Both the position numbers and the translations under genes were made by a program. From positions 7,510,501 through 7,574,500 of the forward strand of contig BSBM01000592.1 in NCBI GenBank assembly GCA_027924585.1: a stretch of 64,000 nucleotides of DNA, read 5' to 3'. The notes beneath the pieces were generated by a model. The model was not told where the DNA came from. It searched no databases and was given only the letters and a program-made list of their open reading frames with translations. This document shows, one piece after another, positions 46,088 to 56,920 of this stretch (position 1 is its first letter; each line of letters opens with the position of its first letter). Source of the DNA: Larix kaempferi (taxonomy: Eukaryota > Streptophyta > Pinopsida > Pinales > Pinaceae).

Positions 46088-46588
46088 TTACTTTGAGCTT
46101 CCAGGGCCAAGTCCTTTGGTTCCTATAGGATGCTCCTGATGGATTTTACCTTCCATCTCTAAAACCATCCCTTGCTTTTCTTTACCTTCTAGCTGATCCA
46201 CAAGTCTGGAAAATTTATGGATACAATTCTTTTTGTTGTCCTTTGTTGGGAAGTTACGGAGGCAATGATTTCCTCCACATTCCAAACATTTCAGTGGCTG
46301 CTTTTTCTTTACCTGCTCAACTTACCTTGAGTCTTCCAACCTTGATCGTTTCTTAATGGGCTAATTGGGTGACTGCCTCTTCATTGACATGATGTCCTTT
46401 TCACTGCTGATAACTTCCAGAATTCCTTTTACCTCATTTTGAAAACAAATAGAGTCCTGCAAAACCTTGTGGTTCATCTCATTCTATTGCTTTTGTAGCT
46501 TGAGCATTTCCCCAAGATTTTCTTGGGTCTTGGTAATTGTTTGAAGAATACTTCCAGTCAATTCCAGTATCTTTTGGTCTGCTACCAT
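46088..46588 (-). pseudogene. Short gag-like ORF with zinc knuckle
   Basis: An ATG at 46586-46588 (minus) starts MVADQKILELTGSILQTITK, a helical coiled-coil-like region. It leads into CLECGGNHCLRNFP, which matches the Gypsy knuckle CWGCGENHRLRDCP at 14973 in spacing (CX2CX3H), with the last Cys changed to Phe. The tail is rich in Lys, Glu and Gly. Three in-frame stops occur at 46484-46486 (TAG), 46361-46363 (TAG) and 46322-46324 (TAA). The usual gag core is missing, so this is an N-terminally rearranged gag that kept the RNA-binding end. Confidence 0.6.
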
Positions 46589-49500
46589 GATCAATGTGCA
46601 CATCTATCCACACTTGTCTTACTAGAAACACTTGTCTTGTAGCAGCTGCAACCAATTGATTTAATTACCACTTGTGAAATTCATCATTGCAAAAATTGTT
46701 AGGCCAAGCACAACATAAGCATTAAGGTCAGTCAATTACTTTCCCAATTGACATGGGAATTTCATGCTTTATCCATGAGACTTCCACACATTTCATGCTT
46801 GTCCAATATACAAATGAACTCATTCATGTTCATCCTTTCACAGGGAATTAACTAATTCAACATGCACCATTTATTTCAAGAAAAATAAACACAATCAACT
46901 TTCATCCATGACATGCATTCAAGGATTGTTTGTTTCTTGGATGCATCAACCAAAAGGGAAAGATAAGAGTAAGAGTTTCCTCCTCTTAATCGTGTTCCAA
47001 TACGGAGTCCCACCACAACTGTGGTTCCCTTCTCCTTGGTCTCTTTCACTTCAAATGTGAATGCTTGACTCACCTTTTCCTTGTTTTGGCGATGACACTT
47101 GGTGTCTAAGGTCTGTGTGAGGCTTCTCAACCAGGGAACCCATCCCCATTGTTTCCTACGAAACCTTTGGATGCTAGGACGCACACCATTCCACTATCAC
47201 CATTTCCACTATTACTCATACTGAGATTTCTAGGATAGTCACATGTCCACATGCATCCTTAGGATTCCTTCAAGTTTCTTGCTTCTAGCAACACCTACAC
47301 TCAAACATTGAGTCAATTCACATGTCAAGTTCATTTTCATAGGTTTTATCTCTAAACAAGAGTTTAAAAACCATAACCAAATCATATACACATGTATGTT
47401 CACATTAAATAAGCAAGAAGATGCAGTATAATCAAATAATTATCTGTATTGGGCGTCTTCACGTTATTCCACAGTCTCCTTCTTTTCTTTACAAGCCTTG
47501 GATCGCCTGTGGATACAATAACGAATGTTTGGCCAACACATAGGCTGCTCCACAACATTCAACGCCCAACCAGTGCACGAAATGGATTTACCAAGCGTTT
47601 AAGGAATGTTTGGACAACACTCAGGATTCTCCACAACATTTAATGCTCAACCTGTGCACTAACTGGATTTACCAAGCATTTATGGTGCCAAACCAGTCCC
47701 ATACCTGGTTTTCCCTCTCCATTTCCAAGCCAGCACTTCCGTTTGGGTTAACATACCAATGGAAGGAAACTGCACCATGACCATTTCCAAGTCAAAGGCT
47801 CTACTATGGAGCCATAGGCATCTCCACGCACTTCCGCCAGTCTCGGCACCCACCTCACTTTTCTCCTTAGCATGCATTACCAATGGCATGTGTAATACTT
47901 GACAACACGAGATGGGTAGGTAAGCTCGTGAGTATTGTTGATATAAAATTGTAACATACTTCATACAAGTTCACTCTCTAATATTGAAACACCAGGAATG
48001 CATCCATTCCTTTAGGGTGTACTCAATGTTGACAACCATAACACAACACATCATAGAAAGGTGTGCACCCCTTTTCGATGTGATTCATGTAGTCCCTAAT
48101 CACACTCAAGCAGTCTAAAATAGAAACATGCTTTGTATATTAATTATAATAATTAGACATGCGTATTTTCAGCTAGGGTTACAAATAACTTATCGATTTG
48201 TAAATGTATTTTCTATTCCTGCAATGTGTCCTCCTGACACACTTCTCAAATAGCCAAACAATCAACAATATTAATAATCAAGCTCAAATATGAATTTACA
48301 ATTCCGTTCAATATAGAATTTTGGTTTATTTAACCATGAGGCCATCCTCATACTGTTTGGCTCCTGTACATGGTATCACTCTGCCCATTATGGTTTAGCA
48401 TTTCTCCCATAGAATAGACATCCACCTACAACATGTCCTCTTGACACAATTATGGATTAGCCAAACAACCATTAACAATCATTATAAAAATCTCAAATCT
48501 GAAATTTACAAATCTTTTTGTTCCTACAGAAATTAGATTTTGCAACCATGAGATCCTTCTCATAAACTTAAATAAGGAAATTTACAAATATGTTTTATAC
48601 AAAAATCAGATTTTACAACAATGAGATCAGCCTCACAATATTTGGTTCTTGTACATGGTAGATTCTAGTCTTATCATGGACTTACCCACATTGCCACACC
48701 TAAGACATTTCTACCTGTAATCTTATATGCATTTTATTCACAATTAGATTCCAAGATACAATCACATTGTCTATGCAATTAAACAAAATTTCCAATACTT
48801 ATGATTACACAATCATATCCAGTCATGCAACTCTATCCTCCCAATATAACACTTTGGTAGGTCATCAAACACAACTACCTTCTTCATGCAATTCCTTTTT
48901 TTTCCCATAGCATCTCATGAAAGGATCTTAGAATTTTCAATAATCCTAACAATTTCATCTATTATCTAATTTCAATGAAATGTATACCATAACCATGCAT
49001 CCATACAATGCATATTAACATATATGTAACCACACATTTGCATGCATAATCAACAATATTTACATAATAACTTAATGTACATTCACCCAATGAACTCTGC
49101 CATTTCTCTAAACATTTTTGTGCCAATACATGTTTCTTAACATGGTAAGTTGGACATCCTAGCCAATGCTTCAACACCATATCCAACCATCTCCACAATC
49201 ACTTGGTTAACTAATTGGGTGCCTTCCTCCTTCACCCGAACAACACATCAGTATTTTTCTCTCCTTGGTTGTTGGCAAAGAGATTTCATCCCAAATTAAC
49301 ACCAATAGGGAGTTCATGGGATACTTGTTGAGCACTGTAGGCTTCACAACCCAACATCCTCATAGTTTCACACATGGCATGCTCTTATTTCTTATGGATG
49401 CATTCAAAATTTTAAACAGTTACATGGTATAATGATAATTTCCTTTACTACCACATACCACACCATACCCTATGGGATGTTGTTCACATAAATGCATTCA

Positions 49501-50370
49501 CTATTGCATGCATACCATTTTATGATGATTAAAACATGGTTAAAGGAATTCTTACCCATCCTCTTTCAACATTTGTGCAATTAGTATAAATAAAACATTA
49601 CCTGCATGGCTTCCATCAACATATCTGATGTTACCTGATTGGTTGGCCTCTTACCAAGGGTTGCACAGTCCTTCCACCAACCTCTTGATCATGGATTTGT
49701 GCACCAACCTTTTTTACAAGGATTCTATTTGTATGCAATATCATCATCAACATCTTCAGCCATGCTTCTATTGTCTTGGTCCTTTTTCCGTGGTTCCAAA
49801 CAAACTTGGATATATTATGTTGACCATGGTACCTCGGATATCATCTTGGTAAAATGAAGAACCACCAAAAAACACTTTCATCAGTTCTCAAAGCAAAGTG
49901 TAAGCAAGGCATCTCAAAAATATTTTCTCCATATCTTTGGGCAACATTGCAAGAATTGCAGGCATGCAGCATAGGCTTTTCCCACAATCATTTTAGTGGA
50001 TGTGCATCCTTGTTAGGTGTGCATTCAAATTGAAATGCAATGTGTGCATTAACAAATTTTACCAATATGTAGTACAATGTGAAAGCACACATAAGTTTAC
50101 ATGCAATATGCATTATCTTCTTAATATGCCTACTATGCATACACATTTCATCTATCTAATCTATTGCATTTTCAACATTCCTATACCATAATTTCATATA
50201 TATATAACTCAAAAAATATAGTTATATCAGCAAGAGAAGAGTTAAGGATTTCTCCCTTTCCAATCCCTCATCATAGCATGGAATTCTATTCCACATCATA
50301 GCTTATCCAATTCATGGCATTTCTTCTTGTAACTCGTACTTTGGCCCAAGCATCCCAATGCTGCAACCTT
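46589..50370. other. Internal non-coding region of the TR-GAG-like element
   Basis: No pol motif was seen on either strand. It contains a tandem pair of about 82 bp at 47521-47685 (CCACAACATTCAACGC and CCACAACATTTAATGC mark the two copies) and diverged repeats with TTGTACATGGTA near 48365 and 48650. A 102-codon minus ORF at 46876-47184 has no known motif. Confidence 0.6.
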
Positions 50371-50372
50371 GG

Positions 50373-50384
50373 GCTCTTATACCA
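50373..50384 (-). other. Primer-binding site of the TR-GAG-like element
   Basis: GCTCTTATACCA is the reverse complement of TGGTATAAGAGC, one base from the tRNA-Met type site. Three bases separate it from the LTR, as in the Gypsy element. The sequence beyond it (minus strand, GTTGCAGCA) also matches the Gypsy leader. Confidence 0.8.
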
Positions 50385-50689
50385 TTCGGTCACGTCCCCG
50401 GTCCCCTCTGTTCCATTCAGAGGTGATGGGGGAACAACCTGCTAGTTTTTTTTCTCAAAGAATCCAAACTATGCACTTTTACACATCTTCGACGTTCTTA
50501 GTCCGCAATCCGCAAGCCTCAAGTCAGAATTCGGAAGACGAAACACTAATTACACAACATCGAAGAAGCTCCTCTCTGACTACCACAATTCCACAATCCT
50601 TGATGCGGGACTCGGAACATCGGGGCACAAATTACACAGCGATAATGAAACTCCTCTCCGAATTCTGCAGTTCCGCATTCCGCCATGCG

Positions 50690-51030
50690 GGACTCATAAA
50701 GTCGAAGCACCAATTTCACGGCGTCGACAAAACTCCTCTTCGACTTCCGCAGTTCCACATTCTGGGATGCGGGACTCGGAAAGTCGGAGCACCAATTCTT
50801 CAACTTCAAATATTTACTCTCCTAAATTCCGCACTCCGCAGTCCGCGATGCGGGAGTCAAAAATTCGGAACACCAATTCTTTAACTTCGAATATTTACGC
50901 TCTCGACTTCCACACTCCGCAATCCATGATGTGGGAGTCAAAAAGTAGGAACACCAATTCTTCAACTTCAAATATTTACACTCCCGACTTCCACACTTCG
51001 CAGTCTACGATGCGGGAGTTGGAAATTCGG
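50690..51030. repeat. 81-bp tandem array in the right LTR
   Basis: Units start at 50773, 50854, 50935 and 51016 with the same 81-base period and register as the left LTR. Individual units differ between the two LTRs by scattered substitutions but copy number looks equal. Confidence 0.85.
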
Positions 51031-52263
51031 AACACCAAAGCACTAAGCTGAGAATTCATGCCTCTGACTTCCGCGATCCGTAGTCCGCACTATGGGTTTG
51101 GAAGGTTTGGAGTCATCCAATTACCCCTGTTACAACCAACTTCTCAAGCCGATATCTTCCTCATTCTAAGTCCATTTTGGGAAAATTTGGTACCGTTGGA
51201 AAGATATCGGTGAGCCCTATGCAACTGCATGATCCTATGCCACATATGATGACTCTGATCTTGTCCTTATCCCAACCTAAAAGGTGGCCTCAAACTTCAT
51301 CAAGACCTCTTCACCACTCTGTAAGGGGCTCTTACACTACTCTGTCATGGCCCCTTCCCTTCATCTGATCCATAGGGGAAGCATAAACACCACGAGGGGG
51401 TGTCTATTTCTTCCCCAAATCCATGACTGAACCTCCTGCACCTTCAGGGCCTCAACAAAACCTATCCCTATTCATCAATGAACATATTTACATGTAAATA
51501 AAACACATGGAAAAAAACAAAGCTGCAATAAACCTTATTAACACACACTCATAATGCATTCATCAACATTTCCTCATAGGAATAATCATAACATAAAATA
51601 CAGGTATTCAGTTCCATCAATCAACTATATCAATCCATGCATTCAGACATAAACAATCAATCATTCATGTATATAGAAATGGCATAATCAGAGGCAACAA
51701 GAAACACTTATCTTTAATGGAAATCACCAAGCAACTAGCTATGGACTGCAGTGTTCCAACCTAACCATAGGTCTCTACCCAACCTGTATTATTTCAACAC
51801 TCAGAGACCACCCTCGAGTTGGTTCTATGTATCCAATAAGGAGGAACTACCCAGGTTTACTCACAACCTTGGATTCACACCAACAATCATGCTAAGCCAA
51901 CACACAATTGGGTTTATCAAGCATGCCAAGAGATAAGGGAGGAGGAAATTAAGCCAGTGAGCTCAACCACAGAGCTACAGACATCTCCAACTCAATCAAA
52001 TTGTCTTCACCGGGTTTATCAAGAGGTTCCAACCTCTTCTCTCTCTTTTACTTTGCCATCCACACTTGGATCTCCTTAGGGTTACGGTCGAAAGGCTCTG
52101 TCCCGCATCTGTGATTTTGGGCTATCAAAATGGGTTTCTATATGGGTTCCTGGGAATCCAACACTTTCTAAATCACACCAAGGTTCGGGTCTATGGATCC
52201 CCCAATGGATTTCACCTCCCACCTAGATTTCTAAACGGTCTTGGCTCTGCAAATCGTGGCTCT

Positions 52264-52855
52264 TGTTATTTTTTCAGAAATTTCAATCTGATCTAGGATC
52301 TTAACTGAGAGAATAACATGTACAACATATCAATCATGGACACAATAATGCAAGCACACAAGAGACACAGAGATTCACCGAGGAAAACCAAGAAGGTGAA
52401 AAACCCCGCAACTTCCTCAGAGATAGATAGAGCAACGATACAACCCAAGCATAAGATATAGTCTTCTCCTAGCAGCTACTCTTCCTTCTTCACATGTGCG
52501 CCACTCTCCAATGAGTGTGGTGTCAGTGAATAACAGAATGATCAAATAGAGTGCCTCCCGCACTCTATTTATACTTGACTTGACTTGCCTAATAACCTTT
52601 ACTAGGTCGGCCTTGACTTAACCACATAACATAATGTTGATAGGGCTGACCCCCAATAGGGTGGTCTAATAACCCTTTTACCCACATGACTCATACAGGG
52701 CCGACCCCATCAAGGTGGTCTAATAACCCATCAAGTATAAGTTACGACGCTTACAATATAAATGACGACACTTCTGTATAGAGGAATAATAACATCTCTA
52801 TAGGAATACAATATACATAGGTGAAATACATTCCGAAGTTACAATTACATCAACA
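52264..52855 (-). mobile_element. Solo LTR, 592 bp
   Basis: The segment starts TGTTATTTTTTC and ends ACATCAACA. It is flanked by perfect GCTCT at 52259-52263 and 52856-52860, and is absent from the other LTR of the host element (45393-45400 region). On the minus strand GTATAAATAG (complement of 52565-52574) is a good TATA box, followed by a purine/AGTGC-rich leader. It has no internal region, so recombination between two LTRs removed the body. Copia origin is likely from length and TG..CA ends but not shown. Confidence 0.88.
52565..52574 (-). promoter_or_regulatory. TATA box of the solo LTR
   Basis: GTATAAATAG on the minus strand, in the middle of the LTR where the U3/R boundary is expected. 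Confidence 0.55.
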
Positions 52856-53440
52856 GCTCTTCCCCAAATTGCGATTTTCGGTTCTCTTCCTTGCTCGGTC
52901 TACGTCTCCCTTCCCAACTGAAGCTTGAATCATTTACCATGGAATGGGGATGAGCGAAAACATCTCGCCATGATTTGGAGTGACTTATGGGTGAAGCCAA
53001 CCAATCCCATACCCTATCTTACAGATTTCAAGGTTTCCCATACTCCATCAACCTCATGAACAATTTTCTGCAGTTATCCTTACACATAATTAAATGATAG
53101 CTAGGATAGTAAAAGGTGGGTTCTAAAGATGACATATGGTAGCCTATAGTTCAATCCTACAACCCCCTCACCTCTCCCTAGTGGATACACATATCCCCCT
53201 CATTTAGTTGCATCCATAGCCATCCCCATAGTATTTTTATTACATGATATTTACATCATTTTACAATTTCCATGGCTTAATAGCACATGGATCACACAAT
53301 GCCAAATACTTGCCTCTCAAAGCTGAGCATTCACTAGTGGGGCCTTGGACTTGAGCTCCACGTTAGGAATCATACATCACATATATACAATGTTTACATA
53401 AAAGCCAATATATCCTAAGGGTCAAAATGGGGATATTACA

Positions 53441-53640
53441 CTCTAATTAGCTACACTTCATATTGCATTCATGTGTTTCATTTAAAATCATGAAAACTCG
53501 AAATTAAGGCAGTCGACCCATAATTAGAGGGCCTTCTATTTTAATGTAAAAAATTCTGATTGAATCATTTCACCAAATAAACCTATCAAGTTGACAAAGA
53601 CCATTTTCATGTGGCAGCAAATTCCTATCCATATTGCAAT
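53441..53640 (+). repeat. Old dispersed repeat, unit B (copy 2), right part
   Basis: Continues the match to 35418-35640 after the LTR element. Shared words include ATTGCATTCAT, AACTC.AAA.T.A.GCA-like, and CCATAATT.GA.GG. Similarity fades near 53640. Confidence 0.6.
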
Positions 53641-54299
53641 GTATTACAGCATACCTCAAAATAAGAATATCCTACCTCAAGATAAATGGAGCATTATAAT
53701 TCTAAAAATGGACAAATTAACCATGTGTTGGTTATGTGTGCTCTTTTTAACTAATATGTAGTCACTCACTATGTTATATTGGTAATAAAATTAATTTTGA
53801 TGTCATATAAATGAGGTGTAACTTGAACTCCTAATGGACTAATGCATGTCTTTGAGCCCACATCGTTGCAACAATTGATGGAACATTATAAAACTTAATT
53901 TTCCATACTTACCATTTACATGATTTTGAAGTTTAATTGTAAGTTTCGTATTTATGAGGGATAAATCATGGTCCATCTCATAGATGAAAAACGTTAAATG
54001 TGGGTGTGATTGCAAAATGTTAAACTTAGGATGTGATCTCATAATTGCAAAATGTTAAATATAGGGTATGATAGTGAGTTTTAGATTTTTGGATGGATAA
54101 GGTGGAAAGGATGCTTATGGACCTCCAACTAGTGTCTATTTTCCACATTTACAGAAAGCACAATATGATCGTTGACTCATTGTCAAAGCAGGCACTATAG
54201 GTTGTCAAGTGATACATTCATTTTGAGTACTGGCGAGATGGATCTCTTGCTACTTCTCGATGCATGCCACTATTTAATTTCTCCTGAGATCTCTATCGC
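53641..54299. other. No gene seen
   Basis: AT-rich spacer. A short direct repeat TTGCAAAATGTTAAA occurs near 54010 and 54045. No coding motif. Confidence 0.5.
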
Positions 54300-54645
54300 T
54301 ACTCTCTTATTTTTTTTGTTTTCTTAGTGTGTGTGTGTGTGTGTGTTTTACTACACCCACACTTTCTTTTTTGTCTGGGTGTACATATTTTATGCATTTT
54401 CCTTTTATTTATCTTATTATTCGGGCAGGTTGGGACTTGTGCTGGGATCTTATCTCATTCGTCGTTTTTCAAGGCTTCAGTTGTTTCTCGTCGTATACAC
54501 ACCTTTATACTTGTAGTCCTCGGACTGTGTATTGGTCAGTTTTTTCAGTGATTGTGGGTAACTTTGGATCCATGGCGATATGCTCTCTGTAAACACTCAT
54601 ATATTTTTAAGCAAATATAGTTATATTTCTGGTTTAAAAAAAAAA
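54300..54645 (+). mobile_element. 3' end of a poly(A) retroelement, 5' boundary unknown
   Basis: T-rich sequence with a (TG)n run at about 54327-54346 ends in a 10-base A run at 54636-54645. The style matches the 3' UTRs of the two poly(A) elements at 33,070 and 56,274. No target duplication was found. The ORFs in the (TG)n run are artefacts. Confidence 0.4.
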
Positions 54646-54872
54646 TAATGAGATTATTGTTTGACTTAAATTTCTTGAATATTAATTTAGAAGTTTTACC
54701 TTACTAAAATAGAAATATGATATAATTTATTTATTTATTTATATAATATTAAATTGTATTTGAAAGAATATAATTATATCATATTGAGTTAAATTCAAAT
54801 TTATGAAGTAAATTATATAGCATGATGAGATGCCAAATAAAATAACAATGGGATCAAAGATAATAACAATTT
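54646..54872. repeat. AT-rich repeat unit, left copy
   Basis: TTATTTATTTATATAATATTAAAT, then GATGAGATG, then AATAACAAT or TAATAATG in order, recur on the right side of the next insertion (56286-56465). This looks like a tandem AT-rich repeat into which the 1.4-kb element inserted. Confidence 0.7.
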
Positions 54873-56274
54873 ATACCATGGATCCGGGTGACGCGGCGAC
54901 CAACATGTGCTGCCAACACAAAACACCAAGCACACGTCGGCAAGGTGACCTGAGCTAGCACTGCGATCAAGGTGACGACGAAGTTTTAATGTTATCAGAG
55001 CGAAGGATAGATGGTGCAATAACTACCCACTCTGTGGAAGTCACATCATCGAGGGAGATCAAGTCGAGAGGTACCAGCCTCATTTACTTGTCATCACCAC
55101 CAAGGTGACCTCCATGCGCATTAACATCACCAACGGGGATAAGGAGATAATGTTAGCCTGAAGAAGTGTATGCATTTGCAACGACGAGTTGGAATCCTCA
55201 CGGCCAAGCACGGAATCCCCTGTTATCACTCTGATTAGATTCATTCCATGTTGGTACTTCACCATGACAAGACCTCAAGGAACTCCGAGAAGGGGAAGAA
55301 ACAGGCGTGGCGTTGGAAGAAGCACCAGAAATATCTCTGACTAGGTCTCCATGGACGATTACGCTGAATGTGTCTCTGCGTCAACATGTAACCTGGGAAG
55401 CGCGAAGAGTCTCGGCCATTATGGCCTTGGGGAGGCATGGTGGAAAAATCAACTACTACTGGTTGATAAAGAACATGATGAGCACCCTCATGGAGGAAAT
55501 GACATCCAACTGGAATGCCAACAAATCCACGCTCAAGGATATCAGAACCAACATTGTCAAGCTGGGGGAGCGGCTCAAGGGTATGGACTCTGGTTTTGTT
55601 TGGGAGAACTACTCCCTGGGTCGCAGCAACGAATTTGAGGGTCTGCAACATGAAGCTAACATAGGTGGCAACACCGGGCATGTCAGAGGTTCTTCTGTCA
55701 TTAATGCTCCCGCTGGTGGCCTCCATGGGACCGGGGCCTCCTTGGAAGCATCCCTAGAGCCTCCCCCCCCTTCGGTACTATCCATCATGGGACCTATGCA
55801 ACAAAGTAAAACCAAGGAGAAGGGGGAAGGCCACACTTCCCCAATCTGCAACACTTTGCCTCAGTCTCCAAATCTCCCCTCTAAGAACTTAGACAACGAC
55901 TTCTATGGTGGATGCCTAATCATGGAGGAAATGCCCAACTTTCCTTATGTAGAAGCAAGCTCCTAGAAGGACTGCGGTGGATCCGGGTTGTCTACGTGAC
56001 ACTCAACTTATCTGTTTTAATTTACTTTTCTATTCATTTTTTAGGCATGTAATTAAGAATGTTATCTATGAATTGAATCCAACCCAGAACTACAATGATG
56101 CAGTATTGCCCCACATGGGTTTTTTTGTTATGTTTATAGTTTTTTCAGCATATTTGAGCACCTGGGATGGTGGTTTCATCACCTTAGGCCACCCCAGCAA
56201 GCTTACAGACATGTATTTTTTGATGTAACTTATGTTCCTCGATTCTAATTTAATTCTGCAGCTTTACAAAAAAA
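54873..56274 (+). mobile_element. 1.4-kb poly(A) retroelement with 11-bp target duplication
   Basis: AATAACAATTT lies at 54862-54872 and, overlapping the tail, at 56275-56285. The A run is at 56268-56276. The body is GC-richer than the flanks and carries one long ORF. There is no endonuclease, reverse transcriptase or RNase H, so it was mobilised in trans. It could be a retrocopied gene, or a LINE-dependent non-autonomous element with its own ORF. Confidence 0.8.
55264..55966 (+). pseudogene. ORF of the 1.4-kb poly(A) element, unknown function
   Basis: An ATG at 55264 starts a basic peptide, MTRPQGTPRRGRNRRGVG, that runs into a TAG. The overlapping +1 frame is open from 55307 to the TAG at 55964-55966 (219 codons). 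It has LRQHVTWEARRVSAIMALGR, a helical stretch IKNMMSTLMEEMTSNWNANK, then a Pro/Gly-rich region with PPPPSVLSIMGPMQQ. If the basic N-terminus belongs to it, one frameshift near 55310-55340 broke it. A helical, basic-start protein could bind RNA like an ORF1 product, but I recognise no domain. Confidence 0.45.
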
Positions 56275-56285
56275 AATAACAATTT

Positions 56286-56920
56286 CTAAATTTAAAACAT
56301 GGTATACTTTATTTACTTATTTATTTATATAATATTAAATTTCACTTTAAAAAATACAATTATAATTATAACATATTAAGTTAAAACCAAACTTATAAAA
56401 TAATTATACACAATGATGAGATGTCTACTAAAATAATAATGAAATTAAGGATAATAATGGGAAATTGTTTGTTTCTTGAAATCACTTGACCTAAAAGTTA
56501 GAAGAGAATCTCTATCTGTATATTTAATACACAACATATCCATATCAAATAAATATTGTTGTGAATATCATTAAGATATACTAGGAAAATGAAAATCGCA
56601 TATAGAACTTTTTTATGTCACATTTCTTGTTTATATCCACAAAAAGTAATTGAGATCCTTAACTATTGAACTATTGGCGTATAATCCAAAAAACTCGTTA
56701 AGTTGATACGATTACTTACCTGTGTTGTTGACTATTCAATCTAATAGTTTGATTGTGATGAGTGTTTGCATATCTAGTGGACTTGATGCGCATGATTTAA
56801 TCCTTAGATATTTGCTAAGGTCTCATGGATATGAATGGAGTTCAATCTATTCTTTTTTTATTGGAAAGTGTTTCTTTTACCAAGCAACAATTATAATCAA
56901 ATTGTTTGATTATTAAACAA
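56286..56920. repeat. AT-rich repeat unit, right copy, and spacer
   Basis: 56286-56465 repeats the AT-rich unit at 54690-54872. The rest is spacer with no gene seen. Confidence 0.6.

Larger units (their letters stand above)
43524..53440 (-). mobile_element. Minus-strand non-autonomous Gypsy-derived LTR element with gag remnant (TR-GAG-like)
   Basis: LTRs at 43524-45971 and 50388-53440 flank a 4.4-kb internal region. A reversed tRNA-Met type primer site lies at the right LTR and a purine tract at the left LTR, giving minus orientation. CTTTA (43519-43523) and CTCTA (53441-53445) are the target duplication with one mismatch; unit B copy 1 at 35415-35435 gives the empty site. Only a short zinc-knuckle gag ORF is present. 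Both ends and parts of the LTR match the Gypsy element at 11010-21062, so it was probably mobilised by that lineage. Confidence 0.85.
50388..53440 (-). repeat. 5' LTR of the TR-GAG-like element, with solo-LTR insertion
   Basis: On the minus strand it starts TGTAATATCCCCATTTTGACC, close to the Gypsy LTR start TGTAATACCCCATTTTGCCC. It ends GGACGTGACC, close to the Gypsy LTR end. An 81-bp array corresponds to that in the other LTR (unit starts at 50773, 50854, 50935, 51016). It is about 600 bases longer than the other LTR because of the insertion at 52264-52855. Confidence 0.88.

Noticed and set aside
46876-47184. 102-codon minus-strand ORF in the gag-only element as gag or envelope
   Set aside because: It lies upstream of the gag remnant in the element's sense but shows no gag or other known motif.
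54327-54592. Three overlapping ORFs with MCVCVCV starts
   Set aside because: Created by the (TG)n run and pyrimidine-rich 3' UTR sequence.
55351-55638. 95-codon ORF in frame 1 of the 1.4-kb element as the main protein
   Set aside because: It overlaps the longer and more protein-like frame 2 ORF. Only the basic start before its TAG may belong to a real protein.
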